A stretch of 16,064 nucleotides of DNA. It comes from Archangium sp. (lineage in GTDB: Bacteria > Myxococcota > Myxococcia > Myxococcales > Myxococcaceae). Under the pieces are notes generated by a model that saw only the letters and a program-made list of their open reading frames with translations, was not told the DNA's origin and ran no database searches. The stretch lies in assembly GCA_016793585.1 (NCBI GenBank), contig JAEUJR010000894.1, positions 1 through 16,064 of the forward strand, in the 5' to 3' direction. Positions 7,825 to 14,317 of this stretch are shown one piece after another. The stretch's first letter is position 1; each line of letters begins with the position of its first letter. Both the position numbers and the translations under genes were made by a program.

Positions 7825-7928
7825 TGGCGTCGCTGGTTCGCGACCGTGAAGAGCGGCCACGCCACGTCGTCAGTCACCGCGGTGCTCGCCGTGGCATCGT
7901 CGGGCCTTCTCGTCGCGGAGTTCCCTTC

Positions 7929-8432
7929 ATGAAGCTGCTCACCGCCGTCGTCACGTTGCTCACGCTGGGCGCCTCCGAGCCGCTCGCAGGCCTTCGGTAC
8001 CGCGCGGTGACGCTCGACCCGGCGCAGCGCCGCATGTTCCGCGTCGCCGACCTCGAGAAGGTGACGGCGGCCTCGGGCCGCTGCGTGGAAGAGGGCATGG
8101 ACGTCGACGAGCCCGAGACGTTCTGGCTCGAGGCCTCGTGCTCGGGTGTGCGCACGACCTTCGCGTGGAAGAAAGATGGCTCGCGCGTGCACGTGATGGC
8201 GTGCGCCGAAGACACGCGCCGCACGCCAGCGTTGGTGAAGCTGCGCCAGAAGCTGCAGGGCGAGCTGAAGAGCTTCAAGGCGATGACGGCGTGCGTGCGC
8301 GGCAACAAGGTCGAGCTGTGGGGCTGGGCGCTGACGCCGAAAGAGAAGGACCAGGTGCAGGCGCTCGAGGCGAAGTACGGCCTCGACCAGGTGGCGAACC
8401 ACGTCGAGCTGCTGGGTGAAGACGAGCGCTGA
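7929..8432 (+). CDS. Small secreted protein with BON-like C-terminal region
   Basis: A 167-residue protein. The signal peptide MKLLTAVVTLLTLGAS would be cleaved after about residue 16, with no lipobox. Residues 20-95 contain four cysteines (52, 71, 92 and, further on, 122) that could pair in the periplasm. The segment 102-162 (helix, then RGNKVELWGWALTPKEK, then a helix and VANHVEL) has the strand-helix-strand outline of a BON-like domain: VxLxGxxxxxxxxxxA followed by VxNxVxL. This is a weak structural resemblance, not a firm family call. Start ATG 7929 has GGAG 8 nt upstream; the frame is open further upstream but without coding character. Only 17 bp separate it from comF, so they are probably cotranscribed. 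Confidence 0.8.
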   Translation: MKLLTAVVTLLTLGASEPLAGLRYRAVTLDPAQRRMFRVADLEKVTAASGRCVEEGMDVDEPETFWLEASCSGVRTTFAWKKDGSRVHVMACAEDTRRTPALVKLRQKLQGELKSFKAMTACVRGNKVELWGWALTPKEKDQVQALEAKYGLDQVANHVELLGEDER

Positions 8433-8449
8433 CGGTACGCTGCCGCCCG

Positions 8450-9148
8450 ATGGAGGGACTGCTCGAGCTCGTCTACCCGCCGGCCTGCGTCGCCTGTGAC
8501 GAGGTGTTGCCCGGCGCCGGCTTCTTCTGTGACGAGTGCGCGCACCTGGTGCTCGAGACGCAGAGCCCGCACTGTCGGCGTTGCTCCGAGCCCGGCGCCT
8601 TCCCCGCTGGTGTCTGCCCGCGGTGTGAGGGGCGGCGGCCTCCGTTCACGAAGGCGTACGCGCCGTTCGAGCACGATGGCTCGGTGGCGAAGGCCATTCA
8701 CCGCTTCAAGTACGAGCAGCGGCCCGACCTGTCTCGCCCACTGGCGTCGTTGCTCGCGTCGGCTGCTGCAGCGTTCTTCACCGAGGTGAAGGCGCCGCTG
8801 GTGCCGATGCCGCTCCACACCGGGCGGTTCCGCGAGCGCGGCTACGACCAGGCGACGCTGCTCGCCGTCGAGCTGGGCGCCGTGCTGAAGCGGCCGGTGC
8901 GTGACGAGTGGCTGTCGCGCACGAGGGAGACGACGCGGCAGGTGGGGCTCAGTGAAGACGCACGTGACGCGAACGTGCGTGGAGCGTTCTCGGCGACGGC
9001 CGCGGTGAAGGGCTCGGACGTGTTGCTGGTCGACGACGTGTACACGACCGGCTCGACGGCGTCGGAGGCGGCGCGCACGTTGCTGGCCGCGGGAGCGGGA
9101 AGGGTGTTCGTGGTGACGCTCGCCCGCGCACGCCGCGAGTTGATGTGA
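8450..9148 (+). CDS. comF: ComF family phosphoribosyltransferase-like protein
   Basis: A 232-residue protein with the full ComF architecture. Its N-terminal zinc-finger region has four CxxC pairs (Cys13/16, 27/30, 42/45, 56/59). AIHRFKY (82-88) and VPMPLHTGRFRERGYDQA (118-135) follow. RETTRQVGLSEDARDANVRGAF (159-180) comes next, and then the PRPP-binding loop VDDVYTTGST (194-203). In naturally competent bacteria ComF links DNA-uptake ATPase ComFA to the recombination machinery; in others it is an orphan PRTase-like gene of unclear role. No other competence gene is present here. Start ATG 8450 lies 17 bp after the preceding gene. The stop is 3 bp from the convergent stop at 9152. Confidence 0.93.
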   Translation: MEGLLELVYPPACVACDEVLPGAGFFCDECAHLVLETQSPHCRRCSEPGAFPAGVCPRCEGRRPPFTKAYAPFEHDGSVAKAIHRFKYEQRPDLSRPLASLLASAAAAFFTEVKAPLVPMPLHTGRFRERGYDQATLLAVELGAVLKRPVRDEWLSRTRETTRQVGLSEDARDANVRGAFSATAAVKGSDVLLVDDVYTTGSTASEAARTLLAAGAGRVFVVTLARARRELM

Positions 9149-9151
9149 CGT

Positions 9152-9610
9152 TCACACCGCGATGCGCGAGATGCCGTCGATGGTCACCGTGCACGACTCG
9201 CCGAGCGGAACCTCGAGCTCGTGTTCGCCGTCAGCCGTCCACTTCGCTTCGCAGTACGGCGCCAGCTCGGGTGTCTGCATCGTCTGTCGTGTCTCGAGAG
9301 CGATGCACGCACGAGGCACCGAGCGCTTCACCGCGCTCACCTGTCGCTCGCGGCGCACGACGTACTCCCGTTCGCTCCACCGCTTCGTGGCGTCGTCGTA
9401 CACCCGCACGCGGCTGGTGCCTTCGGTCAGCACGAGGCGCTCAGACTTCTGGAGCAGCCACACCGAGGCCGCGTGCGGTTGAAAGGTGCGCACCCGACCG
9501 CTCGCGGGGAGCATGACGAAGCAGCTCGCCTCACCATCGGGCGTCGTCATCGTCACCACCCGAGTGGGTGAGAGCGAGAGCTGCGAGAGAACGAGGAGCA
9601 CCGGCACCAT
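9152..9610 (-). CDS. Hypothetical exported protein
   Basis: About 152 residues starting MVPVLLVLSQLSLSPTR, which looks like a short Sec signal without a basic n-region. The rest looks like a small soluble domain of beta strands with scattered cysteines. It ends in a segment VPLGESCTVTIDGISRIAV. No family recognised. The open frame continues upstream to 9769 on the minus strand, but that part would be antisense to the mscS-like start. ATG 9610 is therefore preferred; its Shine-Dalgarno is poor. Convergent with comF (3-bp gap) and divergent from the channel gene (88-bp gap). Confidence 0.6.
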   Translation of the reverse strand: MVPVLLVLSQLSLSPTRVVTMTTPDGEASCFVMLPASGRVRTFQPHAASVWLLQKSERLVLTEGTSRVRVYDDATKRWSEREYVVRRERQVSAVKRSVPRACIALETRQTMQTPELAPYCEAKWTADGEHELEVPLGESCTVTIDGISRIAV

Positions 9611-9698
9611 GCTCAGTGGATGCGGGGGCCTGGTCGGCCGTGCATCACCGCAAACTCGGACGGTTGGCATCGGCGCGAACCGCACATACGCAGCGCTC

Positions 9699-10352
9699 AT
9701 GGCGACGACCGAGACCTTCACGCCCGTAGCGCTCCCGCGAGGCATCGTGCACCGACTGCTCAGCTCCATCGCCGAGTCAGGCCCGTGGGGCCCGCTGCTG
9801 GCAGAGCTCGTCTATGTCGCCATCGTGCTCGTGGTGACGGGCCTCTTCTGGGTCGTCGTCACCGGCCCCGTGTTGAAGGCGCTGGCCAGGCGCGTCGGCG
9901 CCCCGGCGGAGTCATTGCGGCCGCTCCGCACGGGCGCGCAGGTGATTCTCATCGTCTTCGCGCTCGGCTCGCTCATCAGCCACTTCACCGAGGTCGACCT
10001 CTTCACCGTGCTGGCCGGCACCGCGGCGCTCATCGCGACCGGCTTCATCGCGTTGTGGAGCACGCTCTCGAACATCTTGTGCACGATTCTCATCCTCGTG
10101 ACGCGGCCGTTCCGCATCGGCGACGAAATCTCCTTCCCGCCCGACCCGCTCGAGGGCCAGGTCATCGACCTCTCGTTCTTCTTCACGACGCTGCGAACGC
10201 GTGACGGGCGCTCGGTCAGCATTCCGAACACGACGTTCTTTCAGCGCATCATGGTGCGACGCGAGACGACGACCGCCACGCGCGATCTCGGGGAGCAGCT
10301 CGCCCAGCCGTACGCCGCAGACCTCGAGACGCCCATCGCTCCGAAGCGCTGA
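9699..10352 (+). CDS. Small MscS-type mechanosensitive channel protein
   Basis: A 217-residue membrane protein with helices near 33-55, 79-96 and 103-135. The third has the MscS pore-helix pattern: small residues alternating in LAGTAALIATGFIALW, then STLSNILCTILILVTRPFRIGDEI. It runs into the beta domain (VIDLSFFFTTLRTRDG, then VSIPNTTFF), where the IPN motif is typical. MscS channels open under membrane tension and release solutes in hypo-osmotic shock. The large alpha/beta C-terminal vestibule of E. coli MscS (286 residues) is essentially missing. Only about 30 polar residues follow the beta domain, so this is a short member. Start ATG 9699 gives a sensible N-terminus; the frame is open upstream but that part is not protein-like. 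Confidence 0.88.
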   Translation: MATTETFTPVALPRGIVHRLLSSIAESGPWGPLLAELVYVAIVLVVTGLFWVVVTGPVLKALARRVGAPAESLRPLRTGAQVILIVFALGSLISHFTEVDLFTVLAGTAALIATGFIALWSTLSNILCTILILVTRPFRIGDEISFPPDPLEGQVIDLSFFFTTLRTRDGRSVSIPNTTFFQRIMVRRETTTATRDLGEQLAQPYAADLETPIAPKR

Positions 10353-10432
10353 TGAGCGAGGGGCAGAGATTCGGCGCGTGCTGCGGAATGGTTGCCGCTC
10401 ACCGAGAGAGCCCGGTGGGCGCCTGGTGCTGA

Positions 10433-12169
10433 TCAGGGGAACAGCGTGACGGTGACGGGCACGTTCGAGTCGTTGGTGTTGCCATCACCCAGCTCGCCGG
10501 CCTGACCCGAGCCCCAGCACCGCAGGCCGCCGTTGGTGCGGCGTACGCAGGTGTGGCTCGAGCCCGACGCAATCGAGACCGGCGAGGTGAGGTTCGACAC
10601 GTTCACCGGCACGTTCGACGAGAACCCGAAGCCCATGCCGTTGCCGAGCTCGTAGCTGAAGTTGGTGCCCCAGCACTTGGCCGCGCTGCTGTGAATCGCG
10701 CACGAGAAGGAATAGCCGGTCGAGATCGAAGTGACGCCGCTGGTGAGACCCGTCACCTGCTGCGGCGTGATGCTCTCGACGAGCGTGCCGCCCATGCTGT
10801 TGCCGAGCTGGCCGGAGCCGTTCTTGCCCCAGCAGCGCGCGCTCCCGCTGACGATGGCGCAGGTGTGGTTCTCGCCGGCGGCGATGGCCGTGACTCCAGT
10901 GGTGAGGCCGACGGGGGTGACCGGAATGTCGGACGCGAGGTTCGAGTTGTTCCCGAGCTCGCCGTACGCATTGCCGCCCCAGCACTTCGCGGCGCCACCG
11001 ACGACGGCGCAGGTGTGCTCGAGGCCGGCCGAGATGGCGGTGGCTCCGGTGATGCCCATGACGTTCACCGGCACGCTCGACTGGTCGCGCGCCATGTTGC
11101 CGAGCTGGCCGACGTCTCCCTTGCCCCAGCAGCGCACGGCGCCGTTGGCGACGATGGCGCAGGCGTGCAGCGCGCCTGCAGCGACAGCCGTCGCGCCGCT
11201 GCTGATGCCCATGACGCTGACGGGCACGTTCGACGGCGCCGCGCCTGGAATGCCCATGGTGACGTTGTTGCCGAGCTGGCCCCACGAGTTGTCACCCCAG
11301 CAGCGCACGGCGCCAGAGACGACGGCGCAGGTCGTGTCGAGGTACGACGAGAGCGCGGTGGCTCCGCTGGTGATGGAGGGGACCGCGACGGGCGTGGGGT
11401 AGGTCGTGGTGTCGAGCGGAGCGCCCGTGCCGAGCTGGCCGAGCTCCGCGGCTCCCCAGCAGTACACGGCGCCAGTCGAAGTGAGCGCGCACGTGTGAAG
11501 CCGGCCGGGAGCCACGACGCTCGCGCTCAGCGCCACCGCGGTTCCTCCGCCCGTCGAGCCACCAGCAGCCCCACCACCGACCGACGTGCCGCCCGCCGTA
11601 CCGCCACCGACCGACGTGCCACCTGCCGTGCCGCCACCGACCGACGTGCCGCCTGCCGTGCCGCCGCCTGCCGAGCCACCAGCGCGACCACCTGCCGAGC
11701 CTCCGCCTGCCGAGCCACCAGCGCGACCTCCAGCGGCTCCACCTGCTGACCCACCACCCGCGGAGCCACCGGCCCGACCTCCCGCCGCTCCACCAGCCGT
11801 CGCAGTTCCGCCGGCCGTCGCAGTTCCACCGGCCGTCGCGGTCCCTCCAGCCGTCGCAGTTCCGCCGGCCGTTGCGGTCCCTCCAGCCGTCGCGGTCCCT
11901 CCAGCCGTCGCGGTCCCACCAGCCGTCGCGGTCCCACCAGCCGTCGCAGTTCCACCAGCCGTCGCGGTCCCACCAGCCGTCGCGGTTCCGCCGGCCGTCG
12001 CGGTTCCACCAGCCGACGCGGTTCCACCAGCCGACGCGGTTCCACCTCCGGTCACACGGCCACCAGCGGAGCCACCCGCAGTGCCGCCATCAGGTGTTCC
12101 TTCCGAGGTGTCACAGGCAAACGCAACGAGAGACAAGCCGACGAGCAGAGTGGTTCGCACAAAGGACAT
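10433..12169 (-). CDS. RCC1-repeat (seven-blade propeller) lipoprotein with Gly/Thr/Ala linker
   Basis: A 578-residue protein. Its signal MSFVRTTLLVGLSLVAFAC has probable lipidation at Cys19. A long low-complexity linker (about 24-213) includes two TASAGG and twelve TATAGG units, Gly-Ser-Ala-Arg stretches and three GGGTAGGTSV units. The C-terminal part (215-578) is an RCC1-type beta propeller. Seven blades each have the signature H-T-C-A-(x)n-CWG-x4-GQLG, for example CWGDNSWGQLGNN and CWGSGQAGELGDG at the end. Bacterial RCC1 lipoproteins are common in myxobacteria and are thought to act as surface interaction modules; the partner is unknown. Each blade has a Cys pair (TCA...CWG) that could form a disulfide. 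ATG 12169 was chosen because the signal peptide begins there, although the frame extends 23 codons upstream. Confidence 0.92.
   Translation of the reverse strand: MSFVRTTLLVGLSLVAFACDTSEGTPDGGTAGGSAGGRVTGGGTASAGGTASAGGTATAGGTATAGGTATAGGTATAGGTATAGGTATAGGTATAGGTATAGGTATAGGTATAGGTATAGGTATAGGAAGGRAGGSAGGGSAGGAAGGRAGGSAGGGSAGGRAGGSAGGGTAGGTSVGGGTAGGTSVGGGTAGGTSVGGGAAGGSTGGGTAVALSASVVAPGRLHTCALTSTGAVYCWGAAELGQLGTGAPLDTTTYPTPVAVPSITSGATALSSYLDTTCAVVSGAVRCWGDNSWGQLGNNVTMGIPGAAPSNVPVSVMGISSGATAVAAGALHACAIVANGAVRCWGKGDVGQLGNMARDQSSVPVNVMGITGATAISAGLEHTCAVVGGAAKCWGGNAYGELGNNSNLASDIPVTPVGLTTGVTAIAAGENHTCAIVSGSARCWGKNGSGQLGNSMGGTLVESITPQQVTGLTSGVTSISTGYSFSCAIHSSAAKCWGTNFSYELGNGMGFGFSSNVPVNVSNLTSPVSIASGSSHTCVRRTNGGLRCWGSGQAGELGDGNTNDSNVPVTVTLFP
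11571..11660 (-). repeat. Three 30-bp tandem repeats in the lipoprotein linker
   Basis: Units 11571-11600, 11601-11630 and 11631-11660 differ at only a few positions and encode a GGTSVGGGTA decapeptide on the minus strand. In-frame, so copy-number change would alter only linker length. Confidence 0.8.
11793..12044 (-). repeat. Fourteen 18-bp tandem repeats in the lipoprotein linker
   Basis: Fourteen units, plus-strand form CCAGCCGTCGCGGTTCCA with minor variants, encode GGTATA (twelve units) and GGTASA (the two nearest the N-terminus). The 18-bp length keeps the frame under expansion or contraction. Variation is mostly at synonymous third positions. Confidence 0.9.
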
Positions 12170-12281
12170 GGGGTCGCACCATAGCGAAAGTCGCGTGGGC
12201 CCCAGTCGATCGTTCAAGTGCCCGGTCTGGTTGATCAATCGGGTCGAGCGGCTGAGCCAGCGTCTTGGTTATGCATTTCTC

Positions 12282-12656
12282 GTGGAGAACCGTCGGCGCA
12301 ACGTGCGCATCCGGGCTGGGCTCCGCTTCACGTTCGCGTGGAGCGACGGCAAAGACCCCGCGACCGACGAGCCGCGCGAGTTCTTCGAGCTCTTCCGCAC
12401 CGTCGACGTCAGCGCTGGCGGCGCGCGCGTCACGCAGCACGTCTCCAACGGCCTTCGGCCGCGTGTCGGAGTCACTGGGCAGGCCGCGTTCGTGCTCGAC
12501 GGGGTCGAGGTGCGCACGGAGGCGACGGTGGTGCGCTCGCTCAACGACGGGTTCGCCGTGCGCTTTCGTTCGTTGTCTCAGCCCGACGAGAGCCGCGTCG
12601 TCGCGTGGATCTTCAGACAGGAAGCGCTCGCGTTGTCGCGTCGCATTCCGGCCTGA
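12282..12656 (+). CDS. PilZ domain protein (probable c-di-GMP receptor)
   Basis: About 124 residues beginning MENRRRNVRIRAGLRF. Both PilZ ligand motifs are present: R5-x-x-x-R9 in RRRNVR, and D-x-S-x-x-G in DVSAGG (42-47). They are separated as usual by a beta strand region, and the domain continues with GFAVRFRSLS (90-99). PilZ domains bind cyclic di-GMP and in myxobacteria affect motility and polysaccharide secretion; the target here cannot be told. GTG 12282 gives the standard single-domain length but has no clear Shine-Dalgarno. ATG 12168 is also in frame but overlaps the start codon of the divergent lipoprotein gene, so it is less likely. The stop TGA abuts the convergent stop of the next gene. 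Confidence 0.82.
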   Translation: MENRRRNVRIRAGLRFTFAWSDGKDPATDEPREFFELFRTVDVSAGGARVTQHVSNGLRPRVGVTGQAAFVLDGVEVRTEATVVRSLNDGFAVRFRSLSQPDESRVVAWIFRQEALALSRRIPA

Positions 12657-12818
12657 TCAAGACGTGCCCCAGGGAACGTCACGTTCGGGCTGCGGCGGTT
12701 TCGGCTCGACGCGCACGACCTTCACCGGGCGCGCGCGCCGACGACGCATCAACACGATGACGGTGGTGACGAAGGCTCCGACGGCAGACGCAGCGACGAC
12801 GCGGTGAAGGTGGCGCAT
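12657..12818 (-). CDS. Very small single-pass membrane protein
   Basis: 53 residues: MRHLHRVVAAS, a hydrophobic helix SAVGAFVTTVIVLM, then RRRRARP and a Pro-rich tail with VEPKPPQPERD. The Arg cluster after the helix suggests a cytoplasmic C-terminus. No family recognised. The frame stays open to 12977, which would add 53 residues including two cysteines and overlap the upstream gene by 28 bp. Neither start has a good Shine-Dalgarno, so the N-terminus is undecided. The stop directly abuts the PilZ stop, together forming TGATCA. It follows the TIGR02996-type gene on the same strand. Confidence 0.45.
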   Translation of the reverse strand: MRHLHRVVAASAVGAFVTTVIVLMRRRRARPVKVVRVEPKPPQPERDVPWGTS

Positions 12819-12949
12819 GCCGGGAGCCGAGAGCACGGGCCATGCCTGCTCGTTCTCGCAGGAGCGCGCGTTCTTCTGCTCCACTTCGGCTCGAAGCGCA
12901 GCGCCTGATCGGGCCAGGCGAATCGACGCGAGGTGCGAAAGTGGAACAG

Positions 12950-13507
12950 TCAGAACATCAGCTCTTCGTCGGGCCACTCGGTGCGAGCGTGCAGCAGGTG
13001 CTCGCGCCCGATGCTGCGCAGGTACTCCTCGAGCATCGCCGACCAGGCGAAGCCCTCGGCCTCACCGAACGCCGACACCGAGCGCAGGTGCTTCGTCACC
13101 GGGTGCTCGAGCTCGGTGGGGAACGAGCTCGAAGGCGCGAGCCAGAGCTCGCGAATCGTCCACCACTCCTTCGCGCCTGAGGTGCTGCCATCGAGGCGGG
13201 CCGCGAGCCGCACCGGAACGCCGTGCTCCCATCGCTCGAGGCTCACCACCCAGCCGTCGTGGCGCCCGACCTCGGCGCGCACCCGCCCGAGCGGCCCCAG
13301 CCACGCGTCGCGATGCCGCTCGAACAGCTTCGTCAGCCGCTTCAGGTGCGTCGCCGACAGACCCGACGTCGCGCGCTTCAGCGACAGTGTCATGTACTCG
13401 CCGCGCTCGTCACCCGCGGCGCTCAACGCGTCTGCCACGACGCGCCGCAGGTCGTCGTCGCCCGGCCGCTCCGCCAGCTTCTCGAGCCACTGCGCCAGCG
13501 TCGTCAC
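12950..13507 (-). CDS. TIGR02996-type (repeat-companion) domain protein
   Basis: About 185 residues. The N-terminal segment TLAQWLEKLAERPGDDDLRRVVADALSAAGDERGEYMTL matches the TIGR02996 pattern: P-x-DD-x-LRxVxADxLxxxGDxRGE. This short domain of unknown function is recurrent in Gemmata-type planctomycetes and myxobacteria. Its usual second part, which measures distance or repeat-like segments, is here a region of about 120 residues with several Trp (DGWVVSLERWEHG, then KEWWTIRELWLAP). Function unknown. GTG 13507 (MTTLAQWLEKL) gives the best family start. GTG 13516 or GTG 13564 are also in frame, and the last lies inside the 67-bp direct repeat. No clear Shine-Dalgarno. Confidence 0.78.
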   Translation of the reverse strand: MTTLAQWLEKLAERPGDDDLRRVVADALSAAGDERGEYMTLSLKRATSGLSATHLKRLTKLFERHRDAWLGPLGRVRAEVGRHDGWVVSLERWEHGVPVRLAARLDGSTSGAKEWWTIRELWLAPSSSFPTELEHPVTKHLRSVSAFGEAEGFAWSAMLEEYLRSIGREHLLHARTEWPDEELMF

Positions 13508-13520
13508 GCCCCGCACTGTG

Positions 13521-13587
13521 TCACGCTTTTTCAGTTCGATTTCGCCTTCGCTCAGACCTCGCACCGCGCGGTAGTCATGAAGGAGGC
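13521..13587. repeat. 67-bp direct repeat, copy 1
   Basis: Starts TCACGCTTTTTCAG and ends ATGAAGGAGGC on the plus strand; 65 of 67 positions match copy 2 (107 bp downstream). It covers the region just upstream of the minus-strand TIGR02996-type gene and, read on the minus strand, contains an 8-codon open frame (13578 to 13552, MTTARCEV). Confidence 0.92.
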
Positions 13588-13627
13588 CCGGTCGCGCTCA
13601 GCTCGCGTCTTCGCTTCCGGCTGCATC

Positions 13628-13694
13628 TCACGCCTTTTCAGTTCGATTTCGCCTTCGCTCAGACCTCGCACCGCGCGGCAGTCATGAAGGAGGC
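13628..13694. repeat. 67-bp direct repeat, copy 2
   Basis: Same 67-bp element, separated from copy 1 by 40 unrelated bases (13588-13627). The two differences lie at 13634 (C instead of T) and 13679 (C instead of T). It ends 46 bp before the thioesterase start. Together the copies fill most of the 233-bp gap between the divergent genes at 13507 and 13741. Confidence 0.92.
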
Positions 13695-13740
13695 ACCGCT
13701 CGTTGTTGACGCTCGGCGTTCGTGCGTTCACAAGCGCGCC

Positions 13741-14244
13741 ATGAGCACGAATTGGGACGCCATCACCGCGCACGTCGAACATCGGGTGACGTTCTCCGAG
13801 ACCGACGGGCTGGGCTACGTGCACCACGGCAACGTGGCGCACTGGTTCGAGCGAGGCCGTGAGGCCTTCTTCCGCCGCTTCAACGAGCCAGCCGTCGACC
13901 TCGTGCGCAAGGGCCACTGGCTCGCGATGCGGCAGCTCAACGTTCGGTACGACAGCTTCATCGGCTACGAAGACCAGCTCTCGATTCGGGTCGCGCTCAC
14001 CAAGCTCGGCCGCGTCGCGATGGACTTTCACTACCGCGTCGACAACCTCACCACCGGCAAGCTCGCCATTCGCGGGCACACCAACCTGGTCGCCGTCGAG
14101 CCAAAGCCGAACGAGCCGCCGGCGCTCGGCCGCATTCGATTTCCGCGCGCGCCGTTCGAACCGCTGAAGGTCGACCCCGACGCGTTCTACGGAGCTCCGC
14201 AAGGCGCCTGGAAGCCGCCCCGCTGGGAATCCGAGGAGGGCTGA
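13741..14244 (+). CDS. Acyl-CoA thioesterase, 4HBT/YbgC-type hot-dog fold
   Basis: A 167-residue protein with the family core HRVTFSETDGLGYVHHGN (14-31). Asp22 is the expected catalytic residue, HHGN follows, and WFERGREAFFR (35-45) begins the central helix. LNVRYDSFIGYEDQLSIRV (66-84) is the strand pattern of the hot-dog sheet. These enzymes hydrolyse acyl-CoA thioesters; the substrate cannot be told. A tail of about 35 residues, rich in Pro and Trp, extends past the domain. ATG 13741 gives a typical N-terminus but only a weak Shine-Dalgarno. An in-frame ATG at 13684, inside the 67-bp repeat, would add 19 residues that do not look conserved. Confidence 0.88.
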   Translation: MSTNWDAITAHVEHRVTFSETDGLGYVHHGNVAHWFERGREAFFRRFNEPAVDLVRKGHWLAMRQLNVRYDSFIGYEDQLSIRVALTKLGRVAMDFHYRVDNLTTGKLAIRGHTNLVAVEPKPNEPPALGRIRFPRAPFEPLKVDPDAFYGAPQGAWKPPRWESEEG

Positions 14245-14251
14245 TCATCAC

Positions 14252-14269
14252 CCGCGACACTTCTCGCGG
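14252..14269 (+). terminator. Hairpin after the thioesterase gene
   Basis: CCGCGA, a 6-nt loop and TCGCGG make a perfect 6-bp stem beginning 8 nt after the stop at 14244. It lacks a T-run and lies only 49 bp before the next start codon, so it may be a weak terminator or a leader structure. Confidence 0.35.
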
Positions 14270-14317
14270 AGTTGGCGCACCTGCCCCCGGCACGTCGGCT
14301 GCTGTGGGAGCCGCGCG

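Noticed and set aside
4327..7860. A 1177-codon open frame on the minus strand covering the Cys-repeat gene
   Set aside because: It is an antisense shadow. Repeated TGC/GGC/AAC codons on the plus strand read as Ala/Val/Gly-type codons and produce almost no stops. The product is low-complexity Ala/Arg/Val with no signal, and the plus frame has a clear signal peptide and conserved cysteines.
9611..9769. N-terminal extension of the minus-strand exported protein to 9769
   Set aside because: It would overlap the start of the divergent MscS-type gene and remove the signal peptide from the N-terminus.
11571..12044. CRISPR-like array
   Set aside because: The units are directly contiguous 18-bp and 30-bp in-frame repeats with no spacers, and they encode a protein linker.
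11586..12281. Open frame of PPAVAV repeats running in frame into the PilZ gene
   Set aside because: It is the reverse complement of the lipoprotein linker repeats, and the signal-peptide end of that lipoprotein fixes the coding strand. The PilZ domain is complete from about 12282.
12817..13740. Long plus-strand open frame upstream of the thioesterase
   Set aside because: It is antisense to the TIGR02996-type gene and rich in Arg/Ala/Ser. The hot-dog domain begins at 13741.
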